The position numbers and the translations under genes were made by a program. The notes below the pieces were generated by a model. It made no database searches and was not told where the DNA came from. It worked only from the letters and a program-made list of their open reading frames with translations. A stretch of DNA of 64,000 nucleotides from Tannerella forsythia (lineage in GTDB: Bacteria; Bacteroidota; Bacteroidia; Bacteroidales; Tannerellaceae): positions 1 through 64,000 of the forward strand of contig NZ_JUET01000101.1 of NCBI RefSeq assembly GCF_001006485.1, given 5' to 3'. Of this stretch, positions 45,984 to 54,098 are shown piece by piece. Position 1 is the first letter of the stretch. Every line of letters begins with the position of its first letter.

Positions 45984-48188
45984 TTACTTTCCCAACTCTA
46001 ACTGGTTACGTACTAATTCATAATACCGTCCTTTCCGGGTGGTCAGTTCGGCATGCGTACCTGTTTCCGCTATTCGTCCACCTTCGAGCACGACAATCCG
46101 ATCGGCATGCTTGACGGTGCTCAGGCGATGTGCTACCACAACAACCGTCTTGCCTTTGTAAAATTCCGACAGATTCTCTACGATCGCTCGTTCGTTATTC
46201 GCATCCAACGCATTCGTGGCCTCATCCAGAAAGACAAACGGCGGGTTCTTGTACACCACTCGCGCGATCAGGATACGTTGTCGCTGTCCCTGACTGACCC
46301 CTTGCCCATCCTGCCCGATTTTCGTATTATATCCCAACGGCAAACCTTCGATATACTCGGCAATATGGGCCGTTTGGGCGGCATGACGCAGACGGTCGGT
46401 ATCGATCTCATCGTCCGAGACCGCGATATTGCGGGCAATCGTATCCGAAAACAGGTATCCTTCCTGCATCACCGCACCGCATTGCGTGCGCCACCATGCG
46501 GGATTGAATTGCGACAGATTCTCACCGCCGACGAGCAGTTCGCCTTCGTTCGGCATGTAGTATCCGAGCAGCAATTTGATCAGGGTCGTTTTGCCGCTTC
46601 CGCTGGCCCCCACGATGGCCGTGACCTTCCCCTGCGGGATGTGCAGGTCGATGCCTTCCAGTACATAATCCGGCCGGGCGCCATCGTACCGGAAGCAGAC
46701 ATTACGAATGTGTATATCCGTCTCCACATCACGCGGTAAAGCAGCTATGGAACGGCCCGTGCCTTCGTCGTTCTGCTGCGTATGGATCTCATTCATGCGA
46801 TCAAGACTGATGCTGACATCCTGCCATTGGTAGATAAAACTCATCAGCTGCTCTACCGGACTGTTGAGCTGTCCGATGATATATTGGATCGAGAGCATCA
46901 TACCCAAGGTCAGGCTGCCATTGATGACAGCCGTAGCCGCTAATACCGTTACAAGAATGTTCTTCAACTCATTGATGAAGATACCGCCTGCCTCCTGATT
47001 CTGCCGCAGATTGAGCGATTGCATGTTCACGTCGAACAGGTCGGCCTGTACGTCTTCCCATTCCCATCGCTTACGCTGCTCACAGCCTTGCAACTTGATC
47101 TCCTGCATACCGGTAATCAATTGGTAAACGACATTACGGTTCATCCCCTGCTGTTCGAACATCTTATAATCGAGCAGACGTCTTTTCTTCAGAAATATCC
47201 GTATCCATAACCCATAGAAGATGCTTCCGGTGATGAAAACGGTAAAAATCGGAAGATGGTAGACAAACAGTACGATCGAAAAGATTATAAAGGTAAAGAC
47301 GGAGAAAACAATCGAGATTGTTTGATTGGTCAGGAAGTTTTCGATGCGCCGATGATCTTCGATGCGTTGCAGCAAGTCGCCTGTAAGCTTGGTATCGAAA
47401 AACTTCATCGGCAGCTTCATCAATTTGATAAAGAAATCGGAGATCAGTGAAACGTTGATGCGCGTACTGATGTGCAGCAGAATTTTCCGACGGATAAAGT
47501 CGATGGCTGTACGACTGAAAAGCAGTACCATCTGTGCGATCAGCACCAACCAGATAAAGCCGATATCCTTGCCTTGAATCCCCGTATCGACAATGGCCTG
47601 CGTGAGGAACGGAAAAATAAGTTGCAGCAGGCTGCCGATAAACAACCCCAACATAAGCTGTCCGAAGAAACGCTTATATTTGATCAGGTATTTCCAGAGG
47701 AAGCGGATACGGTTTTCCGAGGGAAGCCTGTCGCCTTCCTGTTCGTAAAATAACTGTGTCGGTTCCAACAGCAAAGTGATGCCTTTCTCTTCGCCTCCGG
47801 TGCAGGTACTGATCCAGTGCCGGCAGAACGCTTCACGCGAATAGGTAACGAGTCCCTTACCCGGATCAGCGACCGAAACGGTGTATTCTTTCTTCTTTTT
47901 CCGGATGGCATATACCACGACAAAATGTTCCTGATTCCAATGCACGACGCATGGAAGCAATGCTTTCTCCGCCAACTTGTCGAACGTCAGTCGTCCTCCC
48001 ACGGTGCGAAAACCGATCTGTTCGGCTGCTTTGCTGATACCTAAGAGCGATACTCCCTCACGCCCGATAAAACATTGCTCGCGCAGATGATCCAGCGTAT
48101 AATGTCGCCCGTAATGTGCAGCAATCATGGTCAGGCACGCCGGCCCGCAATCCATCGCATCGGGTTGTTTGACAAAGGGGAAAAGCAT
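45984..48188 (-). CDS. C39-peptidase-containing ABC exporter (bacteriocin/RiPP type)
   Basis: 734 residues from ATG 48188, five bases after the receptor gene's stop; a start at 48233 would overlap it. C39 peptidase: Gln8, catalytic Cys14 in DAMDCGPACL, His88 in NQEHFVV, Asp108 in VADPGKG. Six-helix membrane part about 150-440 and ATPase with GASGSGKTT, VSQGQRQR, FLDEATNALD and VAHRLS. C39 enzymes cut leaders after Gly-Gly during export, matching the GG leader encoded at 51947-52093. The predicted role is leader removal and secretion of that peptide. Confidence 0.93.
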   Translation of the reverse strand: MLFPFVKQPDAMDCGPACLTMIAAHYGRHYTLDHLREQCFIGREGVSLLGISKAAEQIGFRTVGGRLTFDKLAEKALLPCVVHWNQEHFVVVYAIRKKKKEYTVSVADPGKGLVTYSREAFCRHWISTCTGGEEKGITLLLEPTQLFYEQEGDRLPSENRIRFLWKYLIKYKRFFGQLMLGLFIGSLLQLIFPFLTQAIVDTGIQGKDIGFIWLVLIAQMVLLFSRTAIDFIRRKILLHISTRINVSLISDFFIKLMKLPMKFFDTKLTGDLLQRIEDHRRIENFLTNQTISIVFSVFTFIIFSIVLFVYHLPIFTVFITGSIFYGLWIRIFLKKRRLLDYKMFEQQGMNRNVVYQLITGMQEIKLQGCEQRKRWEWEDVQADLFDVNMQSLNLRQNQEAGGIFINELKNILVTVLAATAVINGSLTLGMMLSIQYIIGQLNSPVEQLMSFIYQWQDVSISLDRMNEIHTQQNDEGTGRSIAALPRDVETDIHIRNVCFRYDGARPDYVLEGIDLHIPQGKVTAIVGASGSGKTTLIKLLLGYYMPNEGELLVGGENLSQFNPAWWRTQCGAVMQEGYLFSDTIARNIAVSDDEIDTDRLRHAAQTAHIAEYIEGLPLGYNTKIGQDGQGVSQGQRQRILIARVVYKNPPFVFLDEATNALDANNERAIVENLSEFYKGKTVVVVAHRLSTVKHADRIVVLEGGRIAETGTHAELTTRKGRYYELVRNQLELGK

Positions 48189-48192
48189 ATGG

Positions 48193-50517
48193 TTATAACC
48201 TGTCTTTTTCTTCTTTTGCTGCCGACTTTCCACGATATTTGAGGCTCTGCTGATTGAAACGATAGATCAGACTAAGAGAAAAATTCCACTGAGAATAGTT
48301 CTCGTTTTGGTAGAATGTGAATTTATTGATCTTTGCATGTTCGTAGTAGTTTAATTTCCGTAAAAGATCGTTTGCAGACAGCTTTACATCAAGTCTGTCG
48401 TGCAGGAATGATTTTTGCACACTTACGTCTAATGACTGAAACGGATCGAACCGGAAGATTCGCTGACTGCCTCCGCTATTGTAATAATAATTGACCGATG
48501 CCGTATAACCTGCAGGTAGTTTGAAATAGTTCCCACATTGGATATAAAAGTTGAGATGGTTATAATGGATTGTCTCTCCAAGGTACACACTGCTGAGATA
48601 TGGTTGGATCATACCTGCTGATAACGACGGATGCCAGAAGCCGAATGAATGTCGCATGGTTAAGTTGGCTTTCAGGTATTCGGCTTTTTTGAAATTTTGC
48701 CATGTGCTGACTATGACGGATGGATCAATGGAAGGGCTATCAACAAAGGTATCGGAAATAAAATCATTTGTTTGTGTATAACTTGTCCGAAAGGTTATCC
48801 ATCGATAACCGAATATCCACTCTAATATATAAGACGTTTGAGGCTTTAGGTTCGGATTTCCTTTCTGATACAGAAAACGGTTCTGGTAATAGGTCCGGCC
48901 ATTCAGATACGAGAGTGCCGGTCGAGCTGTTTTAGCCGAGAAAGACAGAGAATTACTTATTCCGTTCTTCGTATAAGACAGGGTCGCAGAAGGATAAAAT
49001 TTACTGTCGGAATCGCTCAGATTGTTCGCGGCTTCATTTAAATCCGTGTGTTTTCTTTGTACATTTTCATAGCGCAGGCCTGCATGAACCGAAAGGGCGT
49101 CGTTCTTGAACGTATATTCCATAAACCCTGCATACTTACGTTCATGACTTGTGTAACGGGAATCATTCAGGGCACCTGACAGGATGTCGAGTGTTCCGCT
49201 ACCGTCGATCGCACTGTATTCCACTCCGCCCGAAAGAGAGTGGTGCTCATTCAGGTTGTCGTTCAGAATAAATTCTGCTGCATAGATATCGTAATCGGAA
49301 CGAATTCTGGAATCGGTGATATAGGTCTTCTGAGGCATTATTTCTCGAATAGATTGTTCCCGGTTATCACGATAACATACATAGTCCATGTTCAGTGATG
49401 ACGACAGCCGGTCATTCCATTGAGCATTGTGGAACATGTTGAACTGTACATTGTCTGTTATATCTTTTGTGTCATTCGGGCTTTGGAAAGTGCCGCTTAA
49501 GATACGGTTCATTTCGACACTATTTTGTTCGTGCGTATTAAACCGATTGTCTGTTCTTGAACCAGTGATCTGGAAGCCGGCAATTTGGTTAGGTCTTATT
49601 TCATAATCTGTATTGATGCTGTAATTATGTATCTTAGAAACTGGGAGCTGCGTCCTGTCTGTCGTGTATTTTCGGACGGTATCTGCGTGAATCTCTTTGA
49701 TCAGGTATTGATATGCCTTATTCCGGTAATCATAGAAACTATAATAGGCTGATGCGTTCAGTTTCTCATTTTTGTATCCGATTCTGATATTTTCCCAATG
49801 GCTGAACTTTTCGCTTTGTGCCGCATACGCTCCTGCCAAAACTGACCAGCCCGACTCTTCTCGGAGTGTATATATTTTAATGACAGCGTTTACATCGGCA
49901 TCATATGTTGCACCGGGATTTGTAATCAATTCGATTTTCTGTATGTTTTGCACATTAAGCAATCCGATCTCATCCTTGTTTTTCACCTTTCGATTGTTGA
50001 TGTAATAGACAGGCCGTCCGCAACCAAAGACTTCTATCGTTCCTTTGTTATTGATAAGGCCGGGCACTTTACTTAGGACATCATAGACCGAATGCTCCTT
50101 TGCCAGAAGTGTATTCGCAACGGTGGTCGTCAAAATTCCATTCCGGCTACTGATAGCAGGGTGTTCGGCTGTAATCGTTATCTCTTTGATTCCGAGGAAT
50201 GTTTCGTGAAGAACGATCGGCTGCAACTCCGTACCGTAATCTTCCGATGCGATTTCCCGTCCGAAGTCCTGATATCCCACGAACGAAACTTGTAGCCATG
50301 CTTTTGATTCAGAATGTCTTGTTGCAAGTGTAAACCGCCCTTCCGTATCAGTAATCGTTCCCATTATCAAGGTCGTATCAGGCAACGCATACAGTGCGAC
50401 ATTCGCGAACTCGAGAGGTTTGTTCTGTGTATCGACCACCCGACCCGTGATCTGCTGCTCTTGTGTTTGTTGAATAAAGCACAAAAAGAATGATAGGAAG
50501 TATATTACCATAATCAA
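48193..50517 (-). CDS. Outer-membrane TonB-receptor-like beta-barrel protein of the peptide cluster
   Basis: 774 residues. Signal segment, carboxypeptidase-like domain (ITGRVVDTQNKPLEFANVALY, YQDFGREI), a plug-like region (VYDVLSKVPGLINNKGTIEVFG, RPVYYINNRKVK, IQKIELITNPGATYDADVNAVIKI) and an outer-membrane barrel ending in FSLSLIYRFN. It is of the SusC-unrelated 'outer membrane beta-barrel family' type and shorter than SusC. Lying between maturase and exporter, it may carry the peptide or a linked metal across the outer membrane, or act as a receptor for it. Confidence 0.82.
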   Translation of the reverse strand: MIMVIYFLSFFLCFIQQTQEQQITGRVVDTQNKPLEFANVALYALPDTTLIMGTITDTEGRFTLATRHSESKAWLQVSFVGYQDFGREIASEDYGTELQPIVLHETFLGIKEITITAEHPAISSRNGILTTTVANTLLAKEHSVYDVLSKVPGLINNKGTIEVFGCGRPVYYINNRKVKNKDEIGLLNVQNIQKIELITNPGATYDADVNAVIKIYTLREESGWSVLAGAYAAQSEKFSHWENIRIGYKNEKLNASAYYSFYDYRNKAYQYLIKEIHADTVRKYTTDRTQLPVSKIHNYSINTDYEIRPNQIAGFQITGSRTDNRFNTHEQNSVEMNRILSGTFQSPNDTKDITDNVQFNMFHNAQWNDRLSSSLNMDYVCYRDNREQSIREIMPQKTYITDSRIRSDYDIYAAEFILNDNLNEHHSLSGGVEYSAIDGSGTLDILSGALNDSRYTSHERKYAGFMEYTFKNDALSVHAGLRYENVQRKHTDLNEAANNLSDSDSKFYPSATLSYTKNGISNSLSFSAKTARPALSYLNGRTYYQNRFLYQKGNPNLKPQTSYILEWIFGYRWITFRTSYTQTNDFISDTFVDSPSIDPSVIVSTWQNFKKAEYLKANLTMRHSFGFWHPSLSAGMIQPYLSSVYLGETIHYNHLNFYIQCGNYFKLPAGYTASVNYYYNSGGSQRIFRFDPFQSLDVSVQKSFLHDRLDVKLSANDLLRKLNYYEHAKINKFTFYQNENYSQWNFSLSLIYRFNQQSLKYRGKSAAKEEKDRL

Positions 50518-50550
50518 TATATAAATGCAATAATATTTTTTAAAATAGGG

Positions 50551-51861
50551 TTACTTAGAATGCTTTATTTCATATAGCATGTCTAGTAGGATGTCTAATT
50601 TTTTTGTATCAACAGGACAATTATCAAAGTTCTTACCTGATATTTTATGTTCTAATCTTTGTAGATTGCAACCGCCATCACAAATGGGCAGTAAGATGCA
50701 TTTTAAACATTTTTTATCGTTAAACATGTCGGTACCTAATATATACTCTGAGATTAGTGTCATATTATATTCATTTGAAAAAATATTTCCAACTACTCGA
50801 TCTTTTTTTCCTACATCAACCCAACATTTATAAATTTCTCCTTTGGTTCCTATAACGAATGAATTAATTTGAGTTGCAACACATCCTCCTATTTGAGGGG
50901 AAGGGAATAAATCAGTATTATTGAGGTTGTATTTTCTGTAAAGTTTTTGAAGATGAAAGGCTTGGTTTTTATTTTTGATACATTCAACTTTACATCCGCT
51001 ATTGTGTTTATTAACGTATTTCATTTGAACTGAATAATTCTGATTTCCCCACCTTTTGGTCAACATCTCATATAGTAATGGAAAATCTTCCTCATTTTCA
51101 ATATGAGTGTTCATTCTAATGATAACATGACATTTAGGTATTATTCTGAAAATATTTTCTACATTGTTCAAAATGATATCAAAAGTAGGTGTGCCATTCT
51201 TATGTATTCTACTTTTATTATGTTGTTCTCTTAATCCATCAATAGATATCTGGATTGTATTAAGGTTGTACCTCTTTAGCAGTAAGCATTTTGTCTTGTC
51301 TAAAAGATAACCATTGCTTACCATAGAATGGTTTTTAATCTTTATAGTATCTTCTGATTCTATTTTCTCTAAGATACGTTCTATATTTTTAAATGCAAGT
51401 AAAGGTTCACCGCCATGCCAACACAAATGAAGCCTATCTGATCCCTTGTTCTTTTTTATAAATTGAATGATCTGATCCTCTGTCTCTTCGTCCATAAATA
51501 CAGAGGGGAGATTTGATTCATAACAATAAGGACATTGAAAGTTACACGCAAAAGTCGGTAATAAAACGATGCCTAATTCTTTTTCTTGAAAACTCTGATT
51601 ATATTTTATGAGTTTTTTTTGTGTAATAAAACTCTCATCTTCAAATTTGCTGCTAAAAACTTTAGCTTTAATAAGTTTTCTCTTTATATCATCTTCTAAT
51701 GCATCTATAGCTACTTCTTGTTGATGTGATTTTTTAATTACACTTAATTGTTTAAATAGAGACGGAGAGAGGGATATGAATGAGTTCGTTCTTGAATTAT
51801 ATAAAAAGCACTTTCCATATTGCTTGGATTTATATAGATAATTGTATTTTGACCAGATCAT
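50551..51861 (-). CDS. Radical SAM/SPASM peptide maturase
   Basis: 436 residues from ATG 51861; the longer ORF to 51912 starts inside a hairpin and is rejected. N-terminal part (YNYLYKSKQYGKCFLYNSRTNSFISLSP) fits the peptide-binding region of RiPP maturases. Radical SAM motif Cys106-x3-Cys110-x2-Cys113 (CNFQCPYC), then WHGGEPLL. SPASM: GGCVATQ, IYKCWVDVG, KKCLKCILLPICDGGCN, NCPVD. It resembles maturases of the so-called GG-Bacteroidales type. Expected to modify the core of the peptide encoded 86 bases upstream, perhaps at its single Cys. Very AT-rich compared with the protease genes. Confidence 0.9.
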   Translation of the reverse strand: MIWSKYNYLYKSKQYGKCFLYNSRTNSFISLSPSLFKQLSVIKKSHQQEVAIDALEDDIKRKLIKAKVFSSKFEDESFITQKKLIKYNQSFQEKELGIVLLPTFACNFQCPYCYESNLPSVFMDEETEDQIIQFIKKNKGSDRLHLCWHGGEPLLAFKNIERILEKIESEDTIKIKNHSMVSNGYLLDKTKCLLLKRYNLNTIQISIDGLREQHNKSRIHKNGTPTFDIILNNVENIFRIIPKCHVIIRMNTHIENEEDFPLLYEMLTKRWGNQNYSVQMKYVNKHNSGCKVECIKNKNQAFHLQKLYRKYNLNNTDLFPSPQIGGCVATQINSFVIGTKGEIYKCWVDVGKKDRVVGNIFSNEYNMTLISEYILGTDMFNDKKCLKCILLPICDGGCNLQRLEHKISGKNFDNCPVDTKKLDILLDMLYEIKHSK

Positions 51862-51887
51862 ATTGACAAAAACCGTTAAAATAGAGA

Positions 51888-51920
51888 ACGGGCTTGAAGT
51901 AAGAAAGGCCACAAGCCCGT
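51888..51920 (-). terminator. Hairpin between precursor and maturase (attenuator)
   Basis: On the minus strand ACGGGCTTG pairs perfectly with CAAGCCCGT around a 15-base loop, then TCTCTATTTTAACGG. It sits 27 bases after the precursor stop, so some transcripts should stop here, giving more precursor than maturase message, as is usual in RiPP operons. Confidence 0.75.
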
Positions 51921-51946
51921 CACTAATCTAATTATAACATGCTCTA

Positions 51947-52093
51947 CTAATTCTCTTTAGTAGGAGGAATATTAACGATTCCATTACTATTACAATGAAT
52001 TACAGGAGGAGCATCCGCAGATCCTCCAAAGATTGAGGCCATTTCTTCTTTTAAAACATCTTGACTTTCAATGATAAATTTTATTTCTTCCAT
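51947..52093 (-). CDS. Double-glycine-leader RiPP precursor peptide, 48 residues
   Basis: ATG 52093 to TAG 51947. The leader (residues 1-24) is acidic and helical-looking: MEEIKFIIESQDVLKEEMAS then IFGG, ending in Gly-Gly with the hydrophobic pattern that C39 peptidases recognise. The 24-residue core starts SADAPPVIHCNSNG and ends NIPPTKEN; it has one Cys, two Pro-Pro pairs and Asn/Ser. The gene is followed by a hairpin and the radical SAM maturase, and a C39 exporter lies downstream. Core modification cannot be predicted. Confidence is high for a precursor, lower for the exact cleavage site. Confidence 0.85.
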   Translation of the reverse strand: MEEIKFIIESQDVLKEEMASIFGGSADAPPVIHCNSNGIVNIPPTKEN

Positions 52094-52553
52094 GTCATTT
52101 ACATTTTAATTTTCTTTTCTACTCGTTTCGCTTTTCGAAATCCGCGTCCATTGTTTGATGCAGTTTTCCGATATGAAGATATCGGTTGGAGATTGCTACA
52201 CTGCCATACTTCGTTACTGTACTTCGCTTTCGGCAGACATAAGAAACTAGGTGAAATATCGTTTTTTACAATTTTTCTTGCTTGTTGGGATCATACATTG
52301 TGAAAATCGTGTTTCCTATAGTGTTTGTCTCTCTTGCGAGAGCAAACTGTTCTCAGAGTTGTCAAAGTATATATGCCTTAGGCATTTGGTTCCTTCTAAT
52401 CCGGCAGTTCCTTAAGCTGCCCTGTTTTCGTGTTCTTGTGTTCAAATAACGCACATCTGCTTGTGTCGAACAAGTCTCTGTATGCAAATGCAAGTGATCA
52501 CTATCAACTTTTACCTTTTAGGGGGTAAAGAGTCCGCAGTGAGGGGGAGGTAC
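52094..52553. other. Upstream region of the peptide cluster, no gene found
   Basis: About 460 bases with no recognisable gene. A hairpin at 52323-52347 (GTTTG-T-CTCTC, loop TTGC, GAGAG-CAAAC) and a TACTTTG-like element on the minus strand (52360-52366) could be part of the promoter. A clean TAnnTTTG box was not found on the minus strand. The plus-strand ORF 52061-52303 has no family features. Confidence 0.5.
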
Positions 52554-52760
52554 CTATGTTCTTCCATGATTTCCTTTCGTTCGGTTTTTACACCAGTCGA
52601 AGAGATCATATATCTCGGTTGCAAAATAACCGCATGTATCGGATTTATCCAAATTATTTACGTTAAAAAAACATAATAAATAATTTTCTTGTGTAATCAT
52701 GGTCAGGCACGCCGGCCCGCAGTCCATCGCATCGGGTTGTTTGACAAAGGGAAATGGCAT
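52554..52760 (-). pseudogene. Remnant of a second C39-peptidase exporter gene start
   Basis: From ATG 52760 the text MPFPFVKQPDAMDCGPACLT is the C39 start, identical in all but one residue to the exporter at 48188. Bases 52695-52760 match 48123-48188 with about four mismatches, then identity stops and the frame runs into unrelated text to a stop at 52554. It keeps the catalytic Cys but no His/Asp, membrane part or ATPase, so it is a fragment. It sits 78 bases after the papain gene stop in the same direction. Confidence 0.85.
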
Positions 52761-52838
52761 GTTTCTATACGAGTGACTCTTATTTAAGCTTCCATGATAC
52801 CATATTTTTTGTTGTTGAAAAACATACGTTCTTCTCTG

Positions 52839-53651
52839 TTATTCAACATCTCTGATGGTCCAGAAGTCGGCGCAATTTTTCGTTTTGCGGATGTAGTCGT
52901 AGGGCATCCAGAAATGACCTTTGTCACCCCATTCCTTTCCCCATGAGTTGCGCACGAGGAGCATCTCCTTTTCTTCATCGTAACCTACTGCCATCACCGC
53001 ATGTCCGCCAAGCTGCTGCTCGTCCGGTTGCGGCATGGGCATGATACCGGTATTGCGCACTTCTTCCGTCATGAAGCTGGCATATACGGAGAAGCCGAAC
53101 ACAAACGGAAAGCCGTCGGCAAGGCAGGCGCGTATGTCGTGCATGACGGGAGAGATGCGCCAATAAGATAAGATCTGATGGTCGAGTGCCGAATCGTAGC
53201 ATTTCTTGGGAGGCTTCTTTGTAAACTTTGCACCCGGTTTTGTATTTGCGCTGTATCGCCACTCTTTTTCGGGACATACGCCTTGTTTGTTCAACGACTT
53301 GACACCGTCTCGCAGGTAGGCGCCACTGTCGGAATAAACCGTATTCATCATCATGCGCTCGTTGTAGTACAGGAAGAGTCTTGAGAGCCTGCAGGTTTTT
53401 TGCCCTTTGATTTTTTTCCCGAACTCGACAGCCGCCAACAGGGCGTTGGCCGTGCAACTCCCCAAGGCCCCCTGGTTAAACACCGGCGGGCAATTTTTTC
53501 GGAGATCGACGTTCGACGGCAAGGCCCTTGCGCTTCTCAGTTTAAGCGGAGCCTCGTACACATAGTCCCTTGCATCCGGGATATCGGGAATCCATCCCCA
53601 CTTGGGCATCTCGAACGCCGTTCCTTTTTTTTGCATTTTGTTTTCAGTCAT
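52839..53651 (-). CDS. Papain-family (C1) cysteine protease without signal peptide
   Basis: 270 residues. Oxyanion Gln60 and nucleophile Cys66 in NQGALGSCTANALLAAVEF, His217 in QLGGHAVMAVGYD, Asn235 in LVRNSWGKEWGDKGHFWMPYDYI. A short N-terminal arm (MPKWGWIPDIPDARDY) takes the place of a pro-domain, as in bacterial C1 proteases with the ALPSNVDLR start. No signal or lipobox, so it is probably cytosolic or exported in an unusual way. Starts seven bases after the chagasin-like gene, which suggests protease and inhibitor are translated as a pair. Confidence 0.92.
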   Translation of the reverse strand: MTENKMQKKGTAFEMPKWGWIPDIPDARDYVYEAPLKLRSARALPSNVDLRKNCPPVFNQGALGSCTANALLAAVEFGKKIKGQKTCRLSRLFLYYNERMMMNTVYSDSGAYLRDGVKSLNKQGVCPEKEWRYSANTKPGAKFTKKPPKKCYDSALDHQILSYWRISPVMHDIRACLADGFPFVFGFSVYASFMTEEVRNTGIMPMPQPDEQQLGGHAVMAVGYDEEKEMLLVRNSWGKEWGDKGHFWMPYDYIRKTKNCADFWTIRDVE

Positions 53652-53658
53652 GTCTTTG

Positions 53659-53961
53659 TTATTTTACGGTGATCTTGATTCTACAGCTATTCAATGGTTG
53701 GGTTTCTCTTTCCCAGGCTCTTTTTTCCTCGAGAAGAACAACGGACCTCCCTTTTGCAAGGGCTTTGATTTCCACTTCAACGGGAAAACCTTTGCCGACA
53801 GGGTTTAGCGTTATGTCTTGATCCGGCTTACGTGACTTGAGTCGTACTTCGGTAATTTCTTCGTTATTCGAAACCGGCGTCCAGGAGTACCCACCTCCTG
53901 CGTGGCTCTCCAACTCGAACACGTATGTATCGCTGACCTTTAATATGATTTCTTTTTTCAT
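53659..53961 (-). CDS. Chagasin-family (I42) cysteine protease inhibitor
   Basis: 100 residues, an Ig-like fold. The three inhibitory loops of chagasin are visible in order: GGGYSWTP (22-29, NPTTGY loop), NPVGKG (53-58, GxGG loop) and RAWE (81-84, RPW loop). Chagasins block C1 papain-type proteases by plugging the active site. No signal peptide, like the papain gene directly downstream, so it could guard the cell against that protease. Confidence 0.88.
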   Translation of the reverse strand: MKKEIILKVSDTYVFELESHAGGGYSWTPVSNNEEITEVRLKSRKPDQDITLNPVGKGFPVEVEIKALAKGRSVVLLEEKRAWERETQPLNSCRIKITVK

Positions 53962-53992
53962 GATGATCGATGCATTTGGGTATGGAAAGAAG

Positions 53993-54028
53993 AAAAAGGA
54001 GGATGAGACAGGAATTCATCCCCCTTTT
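53993..54028 (-). terminator. Terminator after the DUF6345-like gene
   Basis: On the minus strand AAAAGGGGGATGA pairs with TCATCCTCCTTTT (one G-T pair) and T-rich DNA follows. It lies 70 bases after the peptidase stop and before the inhibitor gene, so inhibitor and papain are partly uncoupled from it. Confidence 0.7.
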
Positions 54029-54098
54029 ACGGTTAGAAGAATTTTTGCAACTGCAAAATCATCCTATAGCCTTTCAAATAAACGATCCGGAATGTGCA

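Noticed and set aside
52061-52303. 80-codon plus-strand ORF upstream of the precursor
   Set aside because: Overlaps the precursor start on the opposite strand, no family features.
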